Assembly: GCF_022836845.1 (NCBI RefSeq)
Contig: NZ_JAJNNZ010000021.1
Location: 1-46,008 of the forward strand
Source of the DNA: Vibrio gelatinilyticus
GTDB lineage: Bacteria > Pseudomonadota > Gammaproteobacteria > Enterobacterales > Vibrionaceae
DNA length: 46,008 nt
Direction: 5' to 3'
The notes under the pieces: model-generated
The model's input: only the letters and a program-made list of their open reading frames with translations
Databases searched by the model: none
What the model was told of the DNA's origin: nothing
Program-made: the position numbers and the translations under genes
Shown: positions 8,687 to 17,620 of the stretch, piece by piece
How positions within the stretch are numbered: position 1 is the first letter of the stretch
How the letters are laid out: the number at the start of each line of letters is the position of its first letter

Positions 8687-10033
8687 CTACGCCAATAGAA
8701 ACGAGTTTGTTTTCCACTGCTTAAAAAGGACAACGGCGAGAGTGACACCGCGTAGCAACATAAAGCACAACATGGCTAACCAAAGTGCATGATTGGCAAA
8801 GTCTGAAAATGAATAGAACACCACAAAAAAGCTAATCGTTGAAAAGAACATACTGTTACGCATCTCCCTACCCTTAGTTGCACCGACAAAAATCCCATCA
8901 AAAAGAAAGCACCACATTGACACCAGCGGCATGGCAATCAACCAAGGTAAATAGAGGGAGGCTTGTTGCTGAACGCTCTCAATAGAAGTGATCAACGCTA
9001 CCAGCTGTTCACCACCAGCCGCAAACAATACGGTTAACAAAGTGCAAATAATCAAACTCCAAAAGAAGGTTCCTATCAGAGATTGCGACAACGCTTTAGG
9101 GCTCTTTTCTCCTATGGCCTTCCCTACCATGGCTTCGATAGCATAGGCGAAACCATCCATGCCATACGAAATCATCATAAGAAAACTCATTAATACTGCA
9201 TTCGCCGCGATGATATCATCCCCAAATGCAGCTCCTTGGAAAGTCATAAAACTGAAGGTCGCTTGCAAGCAAAGTGAGCGCAGAAAAATATCACGATTGA
9301 GCTTTATGAAGCGGCCAATATCATTGAAAACATCGCCAATAATCGAGGTAACACTTGGTAGTTGTTGTCGCTTCCAAACCCGAGAGGCGCACAGCAAACC
9401 AAAAGCGAAACCCATATAATCAGCGATCACCGATGCCAATGCTGCTCCTTCAACTTTCCAGTCCAACACCATGACAAACAGAATGTCTAAGACAATATTC
9501 GTTGCGTTGGTAATGATTACCATCCACATAGGAGCTTTGGCGTTTTGAGTTCCTAAAAGCCAGCCCAACAAGACAAAGTTCGCCAAAGCGGCCGGAGCAC
9601 TCCAAACTCGAATCGAAAAGTACTGGTTACCGTAGAACTTGACCTGTTCTCCGGCACTACTGAGCGAGAATATTACATCTGCAACCCATGAGTGGATGAA
9701 CAAAAACAATAAGGCAAATAGCATCGCCATGACGATACCCTGAGTAAAGACAAGAGCAAGCTGACGCTTTTGCTTCGCACCAAAAGACTGAGCGGACAAA
9801 CCGGTGGTCGACATTCTGAGAAAACCCAATAGCCAGAATGTCACGCTGATCATGGTACTGCCTAGTGCAACACCGCCAAGGTACCAAGCATGTTCAAGAT
9901 GGCCGATCACTGCGGCATCCACTAAGCCCAGCAGTGGAACGGTGATGTTGGATAACACCATTGGGATGGCAAGCAACAATACTTGCTTATGAACCTCAAT
10001 ATTGGATAGGGTCCGACGAAGAGATTGGGGCAT
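8687..10033 (-). CDS. dinF: DinF-type MATE family efflux transporter
   Basis: This 448-residue membrane protein has about twelve hydrophobic segments and the MATE-family pattern (N-terminal PMVLSNITVPLLGLVDAAVIGHL, closely like E. coli DinF). MATE proteins export toxic organic cations, driven by H+ or Na+. The start is ATG with an AGAGGT ribosome-binding site five bases away. In E. coli dinF directly follows lexA in one SOS operon. Here a methyltransferase gene lies between them, and I see no SOS box in the 110 bases before dinF, so damage induction would depend on read-through from lexA (inference). Confidence 0.92.
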   Translation of the reverse strand: MPQSLRRTLSNIEVHKQVLLLAIPMVLSNITVPLLGLVDAAVIGHLEHAWYLGGVALGSTMISVTFWLLGFLRMSTTGLSAQSFGAKQKRQLALVFTQGIVMAMLFALLFLFIHSWVADVIFSLSSAGEQVKFYGNQYFSIRVWSAPAALANFVLLGWLLGTQNAKAPMWMVIITNATNIVLDILFVMVLDWKVEGAALASVIADYMGFAFGLLCASRVWKRQQLPSVTSIIGDVFNDIGRFIKLNRDIFLRSLCLQATFSFMTFQGAAFGDDIIAANAVLMSFLMMISYGMDGFAYAIEAMVGKAIGEKSPKALSQSLIGTFFWSLIICTLLTVLFAAGGEQLVALITSIESVQQQASLYLPWLIAMPLVSMWCFLFDGIFVGATKGREMRNSMFFSTISFFVVFYSFSDFANHALWLAMLCFMLLRGVTLAVVLFKQWKTNSFLLA

Positions 10034-10143
10034 GAATACCTCTCATGGTTTTCTAACCAACCTAAAAAGACCTAGGCAGCAAGAACTAAGGAAGGTCATG
10101 GTACTCTTTTCCCATTGCGCGAACAATTAGCGCCTGTGCATGA

Positions 10144-10956
10144 CTACCATTTCATTCGCAATACGACAGGGGTAAGCCGATGCTTCAAAGACGGTATCTT
10201 AGCTATGATGCGCTGCCAACGAGCCCAGCGGCGACAATTTTGATCCAGTGGTGAGAAAAGTCGCGTCGAATATATCCATGGTAACCACCTCACCGCTTTT
10301 TGGGCGATATTGTGAATACCATGCTGATACTGCTCACACCCCATTGCTTTGCCGATTTGGCTTCCAGCTTTGTCCCCTGCGACCACCATGCACAATTCGG
10401 CATGGCTGAAGTAACAACCTAAAGACTGGACAAAATGAGCAATGTGATTCTCACCACGCATCAACAAGGCTTGTTCGCACAGGATCAACACTGGGCCGTC
10501 ACAAGAAATACTCAGCTGGGATAACCAAGACATATCGTCAATAGAGCCACAAGCAAGCTGGTATCGTTCACTGCGATGGAACAACTTTTGTCGCCACAGC
10601 AAGTTTTCACTCACGTCCAGTTCAATCCATTGGCAGCGGCCGTTATCAAGACGATAAAAACGCGTATCTAATTCGGCACCCACATTAATAATCAGGCCAT
10701 TAGGATTGAGCTCTAAGAAGTGACTAACTTGGATGTCACAAATCTGTGCCAGCGAGACATGGAGTAGCTGATTCTGGTCAACGTTACCTCTAAGACACTC
10801 GGTAGCGAGTTCACAACGATTACAGGCATGTGCTGCAATTGGATCATAAATAGAGGCATTGTCGAGCAAGCTTTCTCGACTGCGCAGCCATAAAGGACGA
10901 AGCAGATGACTAGGCACCCTAAACGGTTTGTTTTCAGATGTTGATTGAACTTTCAT
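10144..10956 (-). CDS. Class I SAM-dependent methyltransferase, LCMT/TcmP-like
   Basis: The 270-residue protein fits the leucine carboxyl methyltransferase / tetracenomycin O-methyltransferase type. It has a SAM-site motif reading INVGAELDTRFYRLD followed by QWIELDVSE about 17 residues on, then an LILCEQALLMRG segment. Members O-methylate carboxyl or hydroxyl groups of small molecules or proteins; the substrate here is unknown. An early CNRCELATEC stretch might bind a metal. I start it at 10956 (MKVQST), which has AGAGG nine bases upstream; another ATG lies two codons before. A Fur-box-like site overlaps the likely promoter, suggesting iron control. The gene splits the usual lexA–dinF pair. 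Confidence 0.8.
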   Translation of the reverse strand: MKVQSTSENKPFRVPSHLLRPLWLRSRESLLDNASIYDPIAAHACNRCELATECLRGNVDQNQLLHVSLAQICDIQVSHFLELNPNGLIINVGAELDTRFYRLDNGRCQWIELDVSENLLWRQKLFHRSERYQLACGSIDDMSWLSQLSISCDGPVLILCEQALLMRGENHIAHFVQSLGCYFSHAELCMVVAGDKAGSQIGKAMGCEQYQHGIHNIAQKAVRWLPWIYSTRLFSPLDQNCRRWARWQRIIAKIPSLKHRLTPVVLRMKW

Positions 10957-10992
10957 TATCATCAGCCTCTTACAATATTCCGAAGACCCAGA

Positions 10993-11007
10993 TGATAATG
11001 AATATCA
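10993..11007 (-). promoter_or_regulatory. Fur-box-like operator before the methyltransferase
   Basis: TGATAAT-G-AATATCA is a 7-1-7 inverted repeat that differs from the ideal Fur box at one base. It lies 37 bases before the methyltransferase start. It overlaps a possible promoter on the minus strand (TTGTCA at 11024-11029 with TATTCA at 11000-11005). Fur with Fe2+ would repress here, so the gene would be induced by iron starvation (inference from motif and place). Confidence 0.65.
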
Positions 11008-11073
11008 ATTAGATTTGCAATCTGACAATATTGCCTAAATCGCGTTAATGCGACTCAAGCCAAGTGTGTATCG

Positions 11074-11694
11074 CTACATCCAGTCAGTATTGCGAATAAT
11101 ACCAACGGCAATGCCTTCAATGGCCAAGTGCTGTGAGGTTAAATCCACAGAGATAGGACTAAACTCTTCATTTTCAGCATGCAGTAAAACTGTCGCACCT
11201 TTGCGCTCTAAGCGCTTAACCGTCACATCATCATCAACACGAGCGACAACCACCTGGCCATCACGTACGTCTTGTGTTTTGTGCACAGCCAGAAGATCAC
11301 CATCCATAATGCCAATGTCTTTCATACTCTCGCCATTGACGCGCAAGAGAAAGTCAGCTTGTGGTCGAAACATCGAAGGATCTACCTGATAATGCGCTTC
11401 AACATGCTCTTGAGCAAGAATCGGTTCTCCAGCAGCAACTTGACCGATAAGGGGTAAACCTTCATTGTCGTTTGCAGAATCCTCTAGAAGAATGCGAATG
11501 CCACGCGATGCTCCAGGGATGATTTCAATCGCCTTTTTACGCGCTAATGCTTTTAGGTGTTCCTCGGCCGCGTTTGCTGAGCGAAATCCGAGTTCTTTCG
11601 CAATTTCTGCTCGTGTAGGTGGCATGCCTACGTCGTCAATTTTATTCTTAATCAAGTCGAACACTTGTTGCTGTCTTGCAGTCAACGGCTTCAT
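11074..11694 (-). CDS. lexA: LexA SOS repressor
   Basis: LexA represses DNA-damage genes and cuts itself when RecA filaments form. The 206-residue protein has a winged helix-turn-helix at the N-terminus (PPTRAEIAKELGFRSANAAEEHL, 25-47). The self-cleavage bond is Ala88-Gly89 in QVAAGEP, with the Ser123/Lys160 dyad in NGESMKD and DVTVKRLE. These match E. coli Ala84-Gly85, Ser119 and Lys156 with a four-residue offset. The start is ATG. Two SOS boxes lie just upstream for self-repression. It is divergent from plsB, as seen near E. coli lexA. Confidence 0.98.
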   Translation of the reverse strand: MKPLTARQQQVFDLIKNKIDDVGMPPTRAEIAKELGFRSANAAEEHLKALARKKAIEIIPGASRGIRILLEDSANDNEGLPLIGQVAAGEPILAQEHVEAHYQVDPSMFRPQADFLLRVNGESMKDIGIMDGDLLAVHKTQDVRDGQVVVARVDDDVTVKRLERKGATVLLHAENEEFSPISVDLTSQHLAIEGIAVGIIRNTDWM

Positions 11695-11701
11695 ACATCA
11701 C

Positions 11702-11754
11702 CTGTCTGTTTATACAGTTCACTGTGAGTATATCCAGTAGAGCTGTATTTGCAA
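11702..11754 (-). promoter_or_regulatory. lexA promoter with two SOS boxes
   Basis: Box 1 is CTGT-N8-ACAG at 11702-11717. Box 2 is CTGT-N8-CCAG at 11722-11737. The promoter reads TTGCAA (-35, 11749-11754) and TATACT (-10, 11727-11732) on the minus strand with a 16-bp spacer, so box 2 covers the -10. Tandem boxes just before lexA are also the E. coli arrangement and allow tight autorepression. Confidence 0.85.
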
Positions 11755-11759
11755 ATACA
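11744..11759. repeat. Perfect 16-bp palindrome over the lexA -35
   Basis: TGTATTTGCAAATACA is a perfect inverted repeat that spans the -35 hexamer of lexA. It does not fit the SOS consensus. It may be an operator for another regulator, or chance. Confidence 0.55.
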
Positions 11760-11985
11760 ATTGGTTGTTTTTTAGTAAATTAGCTTACAACCCCGTCAAA
11801 GTGAGTCATTTCTACTTTATTTGCTTTGCTTGACTTATTTCCATGAAAGGTAGGACCAGTTTCTGGTATTCTTGGCGCGCTTTATTTTTGATGCTTGAGC
11901 TAAACTATTGAAGGTCACCTTATTGGATGGCTTAACTCAGCTTGGGTGCGATAACTTTTGAACATAATTGAGGCTGTGAATCCCT

Positions 11986-14409
11986 ATGTCTTCAGGACAA
12001 TCTCTTTATCGTTCACTATTGAAACTGCCATTGTCAGCATTAGTGAAAGGAACGGCAATTCCGTCAAACCCAATTGACGATCTTGGTATCGATATCAGTA
12101 AGCCGGTAGTGTATGCCTTACCGTTCAATTCTAATGTTGATCTGCTAACACTGCAAAAGAAAGCCATTGAATTAGGGCTGCCCGATCCACTCGAACCTAT
12201 TGTGTTAAATGGAAAAGAAAGGCATCGTTTCGTCTTCATCGCTTCTAGACCGACACTGGTGCATAGTGACAACCATGTACCGAACGACTCTATTGAGCTT
12301 TTTTCCGATCTACTAAAAGAACACGAAACCGACAAAGCGCTTGATATACAAGTCATTCCAACCACCGTGCTCTGGGGAAGAAAGCCAGGAAAAGAAGAAG
12401 TTGCCAAGCCTTACCTTCAGGCAATGAATGGTCCACAAAAAACCAAAGCCATTCTAACCTCTGGTCGTGACTGCATGGTTCGCTTCAGCTCAGTCGTGTC
12501 TCTACGTTATATGGCGGATGTACACGGTACTGACAAATCGATCGCACAAAAACTGGCTCGTGTCGCCCGAATTCATTTCTCTCGCCAGAAACTCGCAGCA
12601 TCAGGGCCCGATTTACCCAATCGGCAGCTGCTGTTTAAACGTTTACTACGATCTCCTGTGATTGAACAAGCCATCCAAGAGCACGCGGAAAGCAATAGTG
12701 TTTCCATTGAGAAAGCCAGAAAAGAAGCGCATACCATCATGGATGAGATTGCCGCCGATTTTTCTTACAACCTGGTCAAAAGCGGTAAAACCATCCTCTC
12801 TTGGCTTTGGAACAAGCTCTATCAAGGTATTAACGTTAATAACGCTGCGACCGTACGTCGATTGGCTCAAGACGGCCATGAAATCGTGTATGTTCCATGT
12901 CATCGAAGCCACATGGACTACCTTCTCCTCTCTTATGTGTTGTATAACGAAGGAATGGTCCCTCCTCATATTGCCGCAGGTATCAACCTTAACTTCTTCC
13001 CAGCTGGCCCCATTTTTAGACGCGGTGGTGCATTTTTTATCCGACGCAGCTTTAAAGGCAACAAACTGTATTCAACCATCTTCCGTGAATATCTATCAGA
13101 GCTGTTTTCCAAAGGGTATTCGGTCGAATATTTCAGCGAAGGTGGGCGCTCCCGTACTGGACGGTTGCTTCAGGCAAAAACAGGAATGCTAGCGATGACC
13201 ATTCAGGCCATGCTACGTGGGCAAAAGCGCCCTGTCACTCTAGTCCCTATCTATATTGGCTACGAACATGTGATGGAAGTGGCGACTTATGCAAAAGAGC
13301 TTAGAGGCAAACACAAAGAAAAAGAAAATGCCGGGTTAGTGTTAAAAACTCTCAGGAAGCTACGTAATTTCGGCAAGGGCTACGTCAACTTTGGTGAGCC
13401 AATTCCTTTAAACCACTACTTGAACGAGCAGGCTCCTAACTGGACTCAAGATATTGACCCAATGGGGGCAAGTCGCCCACAGTGGTTAAATCCGATCGTC
13501 AACTCATTAGCAACTAAAATGATGACGCACATTAACGATGCGGCCGCGTGCAACGCACTCACATTGTGTGCGACGGCGCTACTCGCCTCCAAACAAAGAG
13601 CGCTTTCGCGTGACAATCTTATCAAACAGATCGACTGCTATCTTTCGTTGCTAAAGAACGTCCCCTACTCTGACACGGCGACGTTACCGCAAGGCAGCGC
13701 AGATAAGCTTGTTAACCACGCGGAATCCCTCGACAAGTTCGTTATTGAATCTGATAGTCTCGGCGATATTATTTCGCTCGATCGAAATCAATCGATTTTG
13801 ATGACCTACTATCGAAACAACATTATTCATCTTTTCGCACTGCCGTCGTTAATCGCACAAATGTTGATTCGTCAGCATTCTCTATCCGTTGAAGAAATTA
13901 AGTTCAATGTTGCAAAACTGTATCCCTTCCTTAAAAAGGAACTGTTCCTAAATCTAGATATGTTGGAGTTGGATAGCACTACTGATGCCATTCTCAAGGA
14001 ACTAACTCGTCAAGACTTGATCATCATCGACGAAGGCAGAGTGACAATGAATCAATCCAATACACAGTCACTAATGCTACTTGGGCGAACCATTTCCGAA
14101 ACGCTGCAGCGATACGCAATCACACTCAATCTTTTGGTTTGCAATCCAGACTTAGGAAAAAGCGATCTGGAACAGCGCAGTCAGGATATTGCTCAACGCC
14201 TTGGTCGACTACACGGTATCAATGCGCCCGAATTTTTTGATAAGGGAGTGTTCTCTGCAATGTTCAGCACACTAAAAGAACAGAAGTATTTAGACAGAGA
14301 AGGGAATTGCGATCTTGCAAGTTCACAAGATCTCGCCACTCTGCTGTATGCCTTCTTATACCCTGAAGTACGCTTAACCATTCAAGAAAGCGTCTGCCAA
14401 GCCGACTAG
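11986..14409 (+). CDS. plsB: Glycerol-3-phosphate 1-O-acyltransferase
   Basis: PlsB puts the first acyl chain on glycerol-3-phosphate at the inner membrane, using acyl-ACP or acyl-CoA. The 807-residue length matches E. coli. The four acyltransferase blocks are visible: HRSHMD (catalytic His306 and Asp311), GGAFFIRRSFKGN, the glycerol-phosphate-binding FSEGGRSRTGRLL, and VTLVPIYIGYEHVME. The start is ATG with a GAGG sequence about 12 bases upstream, which is long spacing. It is divergent from lexA across about 290 bases that hold no other gene, and it ends at a bidirectional terminator facing ubiA. Confidence 0.97.
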   Translation: MSSGQSLYRSLLKLPLSALVKGTAIPSNPIDDLGIDISKPVVYALPFNSNVDLLTLQKKAIELGLPDPLEPIVLNGKERHRFVFIASRPTLVHSDNHVPNDSIELFSDLLKEHETDKALDIQVIPTTVLWGRKPGKEEVAKPYLQAMNGPQKTKAILTSGRDCMVRFSSVVSLRYMADVHGTDKSIAQKLARVARIHFSRQKLAASGPDLPNRQLLFKRLLRSPVIEQAIQEHAESNSVSIEKARKEAHTIMDEIAADFSYNLVKSGKTILSWLWNKLYQGINVNNAATVRRLAQDGHEIVYVPCHRSHMDYLLLSYVLYNEGMVPPHIAAGINLNFFPAGPIFRRGGAFFIRRSFKGNKLYSTIFREYLSELFSKGYSVEYFSEGGRSRTGRLLQAKTGMLAMTIQAMLRGQKRPVTLVPIYIGYEHVMEVATYAKELRGKHKEKENAGLVLKTLRKLRNFGKGYVNFGEPIPLNHYLNEQAPNWTQDIDPMGASRPQWLNPIVNSLATKMMTHINDAAACNALTLCATALLASKQRALSRDNLIKQIDCYLSLLKNVPYSDTATLPQGSADKLVNHAESLDKFVIESDSLGDIISLDRNQSILMTYYRNNIIHLFALPSLIAQMLIRQHSLSVEEIKFNVAKLYPFLKKELFLNLDMLELDSTTDAILKELTRQDLIIIDEGRVTMNQSNTQSLMLLGRTISETLQRYAITLNLLVCNPDLGKSDLEQRSQDIAQRLGRLHGINAPEFFDKGVFSAMFSTLKEQKYLDREGNCDLASSQDLATLLYAFLYPEVRLTIQESVCQAD

Positions 14410-14430
14410 CCAACAGTATACTCATCGCAT

Positions 14431-14461
14431 GAAAAAGCCGCTCATATGAGCGGCTATTTTT
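14431..14461. terminator. Bidirectional terminator between plsB and ubiA
   Basis: AGCCGCTCATATGAGCGGCT (14436-14455) is a perfect palindrome flanked by an A-run and a T-rich tail. It can end both convergent genes. Confidence 0.85.
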
Positions 14462-14483
14462 ATTTTTCCTTGCCAAGCTGAGG

Positions 14484-15338
14484 CTACCAAAAACCCACAA
14501 GCAGCCCAATCGTCACTGCCATACCAACATAGTTGTTGTTTAAGAAAGCTTGAAAGCACTCTGGTCGGGTGCGATGTCTGATCAACCATTGTTGATACAC
14601 AAAAAGAGCACCCACAATCAAAAGACTCCAAAAATAGCTCGCGCCAAGCGCGTACCATTCGCCGAGGGTCATCAACATTGCTAAAGTCAATATTTGCAGC
14701 ACACCAATCACTAGCTTATCACGGCGACCAAACAGTATAGCCGTAGATTTAATGCCGATAGTCAGGTCATCGTCACGATCGACCATGGCGTATTGAGTAT
14801 CATAAGCAATGGTCCAAAAGGCATTAATGACGAAAATAAACCAAACAATCGCTGGCAGTTCATTCGCTTGAGCAGCCCAAGCCATTGGGATCGCCCAGCT
14901 AAATGCTAACCCTAAAAACAGCTGCGGTAAGTGGGTAAAGCGCTTCATAAACGGGTAGATAAACGCAAGCACCATACCCACGAATGACAACTGTATTGTC
15001 AATGGATTCATTGTCAGGACGAGCAAGAATGACAGAATCGCGAGGGCGAGAAACAGGGTTATAGCTTCTTTTTCCGATACCCTTCCTGACGGCAGCGGTC
15101 GTAATTTCGTCCGTTCAACATGGCCATCGACATGACGATCGGCAAAGTCATTTATCACACACCCGGCAGAGCGCATCATCAATACGCCCAAGCAGAATAC
15201 CACCAATACTTTGATGTCAGGGATCCCCTGGGCTGCGAATATCAGCGCCCATAACGTTGGCCAAAGTAACAACAAGCTACCGATGGGACGATCCATTCTC
15301 ATCAATTGCCAATACGCTTTCGCCTTAACTAGTGTCAT
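14484..15338 (-). CDS. ubiA: 4-hydroxybenzoate octaprenyltransferase
   Basis: UbiA attaches the polyprenyl tail to 4-hydroxybenzoate in the inner membrane, the second step of ubiquinone synthesis. The 284-residue protein has about eight to nine membrane helices. It carries the first Asp-rich motif NDFADRHVD (63-71) and the second DTQYAMVDRDDD near residue 190, which hold Mg-diphosphate. I start it at 15338 (MTLVKAKAYW), with an AAGGA ribosome-binding site; a longer frame to 15416 lies inside ubiC. The ATG overlaps the ubiC stop (ATGA), so translation is coupled. Confidence 0.97.
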   Translation of the reverse strand: MTLVKAKAYWQLMRMDRPIGSLLLLWPTLWALIFAAQGIPDIKVLVVFCLGVLMMRSAGCVINDFADRHVDGHVERTKLRPLPSGRVSEKEAITLFLALAILSFLLVLTMNPLTIQLSFVGMVLAFIYPFMKRFTHLPQLFLGLAFSWAIPMAWAAQANELPAIVWFIFVINAFWTIAYDTQYAMVDRDDDLTIGIKSTAILFGRRDKLVIGVLQILTLAMLMTLGEWYALGASYFWSLLIVGALFVYQQWLIRHRTRPECFQAFLNNNYVGMAVTIGLLVGFW

Positions 15339-15877
15339 GCATCCTTCTCCATTGCATAAACTGGGGACTCTGGTAAAAAAAGCTCTGCGACTAAACAAGG
15401 TGACTCGGACATCCACAGTCTCGAGCGCCTTGCCAATAACGTGCTACCATTGATATCCACGCTTGCGACCATCAGTGAGTCTCGTTTGGCATTGGCCGAC
15501 GAAAATACTGTGATTCCTAAAGGAATGGTTCCTTGTTGTGATAAATCAAATTGACCGACTTTCATAGTGGAGACTGGCATTAGCGTACGTCCTAACACCC
15601 ATGGTGTATTGTCACCAAGCAATACCACTTCACGCAGCCAGCTGTCTTCTTGCGACAGCATGCCAATTTCTTCACCTGTCATTTGGCTCATGTGATGTTC
15701 ATGGTTGCTGACAAGCTCTACCGATAGCGATGTACACGATTGTTTAATCCGCCTAGATAGAGAGCCTTGCTCTGTAAGCCACTCTTTGGCCGTTGGACTA
15801 GGGAACACAAACTGTTCAAGAGTCTGCCAATTCGCCGTGCTTAAGGCGTGTAAATAGTGCGATAGTGAATGATTCAT
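15335..15877 (-). CDS. ubiC: Chorismate pyruvate-lyase
   Basis: UbiC turns chorismate into 4-hydroxybenzoate and pyruvate, the committed step of ubiquinone synthesis. The 180-residue protein has the typical pattern: LSRRIKQ near residue 41, a WLREVVLLGDNTPWVLGRTLMP segment with the substrate-binding Arg, and a PLGITVFS region. C-terminal LARRSRLW and LVAELFLPESP complete it. I use the ATG at 15877; a TTG four codons upstream is possible. It overlaps ubiA by four bases in one operon, as in E. coli. Confidence 0.94.
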   Translation of the reverse strand: MNHSLSHYLHALSTANWQTLEQFVFPSPTAKEWLTEQGSLSRRIKQSCTSLSVELVSNHEHHMSQMTGEEIGMLSQEDSWLREVVLLGDNTPWVLGRTLMPVSTMKVGQFDLSQQGTIPLGITVFSSANAKRDSLMVASVDINGSTLLARRSRLWMSESPCLVAELFLPESPVYAMEKDA

Positions 15878-16046
15878 TTTACTGTTCAATAATACGCAGT
15901 TAACGCGTACAATAATTATTCTGATGACGGTTTTAATGTACCGTTTATAAAATTTTGGAAAAGCTCAATAGCTCTTTTAGTGTGCGCTATTGTAGCAAAC
16001 AATACCCACTGAAATATCGGCTAAATGGTAAATCAAAGAGACAAAT

Positions 16047-16460
16047 ATGCGTAAACGTTATTCAACTCAGTTTTTGCTAGCTTTGAGCTTGATCTTCTCT
16101 GCTTCTAGCTTTGCAACTCAAGAAGGTACCGCGCCGACATTATCATATTTCACATTAGAACCCGAATTGACCACCAATTTTCATACCGAAGGCAAAAAAC
16201 TCGGTTACGTGCAGGTCAGAATAGATATCATGGTAGGCGATAGCAACGACCTGTTTATCATTGAACACCACCAACCACTGATTCGCGACGCTGTAGTAGA
16301 GCTGCTCGGTAGACAAAGTGAAGATGTCATCAAATCTCTGGCAGGTAGAGAACAAATTCGTAAAACACTGGTGGAGAACTTAAATAACTTATTACTGGTT
16401 GAGACTGGTAAATCCGTCATTGCTGATCTTCTCTTTACCAAATACCTGTATCAGTATTAA
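16047..16460 (+). CDS. Stand-alone FliL-domain protein with a signal peptide
   Basis: The 137-residue protein starts with a cleavable-looking signal (about 23 residues, ending SASSFA). Most of the rest is a FliL domain: YFTLEPELTTNF, LGYVQVRIDIMV, and a C-terminal DLLFTKYLYQ. True FliL is a single-pass membrane protein next to the flagellar stator that helps regulate torque. This copy lacks the anchor helix and lies far from any flagellar gene, so it is a periplasmic paralogue with an unknown partner. It is divergent from ubiC, and its stop codon interlocks with that of glpG on the other strand. Confidence 0.85.
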   Translation: MRKRYSTQFLLALSLIFSASSFATQEGTAPTLSYFTLEPELTTNFHTEGKKLGYVQVRIDIMVGDSNDLFIIEHHQPLIRDAVVELLGRQSEDVIKSLAGREQIRKTLVENLNNLLLVETGKSVIADLLFTKYLYQY

Positions 16461-17293
16461 CGCACTTTCAAACGGCGCCGACTATCCACAAAGCCGAGCA
16501 CCATACCGGATAGCAAACCGGCTAAATGTGCCATATTGGCAATGGCCATGAAAGGTTGAACAAACCCTAGCACTAACCAAACAAGCATAAAACCGACGAT
16601 CGGCTTTGGCATGTCCAGGCCAGCCTCGGGGCGCAGCCAGGTCACTATCCACAAGTAGCCAACTAGCGCATAAACCACTCCTGATAAACCACCAAAGTTG
16701 GCGCCAGCAAGCCAGTATTGCCCTGTCCCTGATACCGCTGCTGAAATAAGAAAGATTTCCAACAACTTACGAACGCCTAGTTTTTGCTCAATGTCACCGC
16801 CCAGTTGCCACCACCAGAGTAAGTTAAACACGATATGCAGTACTGAAAAGTGCAGAAAAGCGTGCGTGAACCAGCGCCAAACCTGCCACTGCTGACCCTC
16901 AAGAGCGGGGAAATGCAGACTATCGAATATAACTTGCCCTAATCCCAAAGTCTGAAATGCAAAAATCACGCAACTAACCAGCATCACTGATAGGGTTAGT
17001 GGTCCCGCTTTAGCTTTTAATAGATTCAACAGACTGGGCGTATTGTAGCGAAAAGGATTTTTCCTGGTTTCCGCCATATCCCATGAGGATGCTTGATATT
17101 TAGGATGCTGTGGCTGGGCCAAAAACTGTTTAAGCTCAGCTTCGGCCTCAGTGCTATCCTCATCATTTAAAAGCCAAATGACAAACTGATCACCATTTTC
17201 AGGCATCATTTGTGCCTCAATTTTGCGCGTTGCAAGATAGTCAATGAACGCCTGCCCCATACGAGGGTTATCTAATGTGATCAATCGAAGCAT
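16457..17293 (-). CDS. glpG: Rhomboid intramembrane serine protease
   Basis: GlpG cuts membrane proteins within the bilayer. The 278-residue protein has a soluble N-terminal domain (about 1-70) and six membrane helices. The catalytic Ser204 lies in GGLSGVVYA and His256 in NMAHLAGL, matching E. coli Ser201 and His254. The HAFLHFSVLHIVFN motif supplies the oxyanion-side His and Asn. The ATG directly follows the glpE stop (TAAATG), so glpE and glpG form one operon. No glpR follows, unlike E. coli. The end interlocks with the FliL-like gene over four bases. Confidence 0.97.
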   Translation of the reverse strand: MLRLITLDNPRMGQAFIDYLATRKIEAQMMPENGDQFVIWLLNDEDSTEAEAELKQFLAQPQHPKYQASSWDMAETRKNPFRYNTPSLLNLLKAKAGPLTLSVMLVSCVIFAFQTLGLGQVIFDSLHFPALEGQQWQVWRWFTHAFLHFSVLHIVFNLLWWWQLGGDIEQKLGVRKLLEIFLISAAVSGTGQYWLAGANFGGLSGVVYALVGYLWIVTWLRPEAGLDMPKPIVGFMLVWLVLGFVQPFMAIANMAHLAGLLSGMVLGFVDSRRRLKVR

Positions 17294-17620
17294 TTATACC
17301 ACCCTATTAACGGGCAGCTGTGCCCTGTGCCAAGCCTCGAATCCACCATCGATGCTGTAGACTTCCTCAAAGCCCTGATTAAGAAGGTATTGCGCCGCCC
17401 CCTGACTGCTTATCCCGTGATAACACATAACAAAAATAGGAAGCTCAAAATCGACTTCTTCCATGAAGCTAACCAACGAGTCGTTAGTTAGATGGAAGGC
17501 ACTTGGCGCATGCGCGACTTGAAACGATTGAGCATCACGAATATCCACCAATCTCGCCAAAGGATTTTCTTGCAACTTTTGATATGCTGCTACAACATCG
17601 ATTTGTTTCATTGATTCCAT
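17294..17620 (-). CDS. glpE: Thiosulfate sulfurtransferase (rhodanese)
   Basis: GlpE moves sulfane sulfur from thiosulfate to cyanide or thiols such as thioredoxin. The 108-residue single rhodanese domain has the active-site loop MCYHGISSQGAAQYL with the catalytic Cys, and ends with a YSIDGGFEAWH segment. I place the start at 17620 (MESMKQ), since the distance to the KLQEN segment then equals that of E. coli GlpE. A longer frame to 17665 adds residues unlike the family. It is the first gene of the glpEG operon. Upstream lies an unusual DnaA-box and GATC-rich region. Confidence 0.95.
   Translation of the reverse strand: MESMKQIDVVAAYQKLQENPLARLVDIRDAQSFQVAHAPSAFHLTNDSLVSFMEEVDFELPIFVMCYHGISSQGAAQYLLNQGFEEVYSIDGGFEAWHRAQLPVNRVV

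Noticed and set aside
10034..10143. SOS box before dinF
   Set aside because: I found no CTG-N10-CAG pair in this interval.
12662..13192. 176-residue frame inside plsB
   Set aside because: It is a shadow of plsB in another frame; plsB is fully conserved there.
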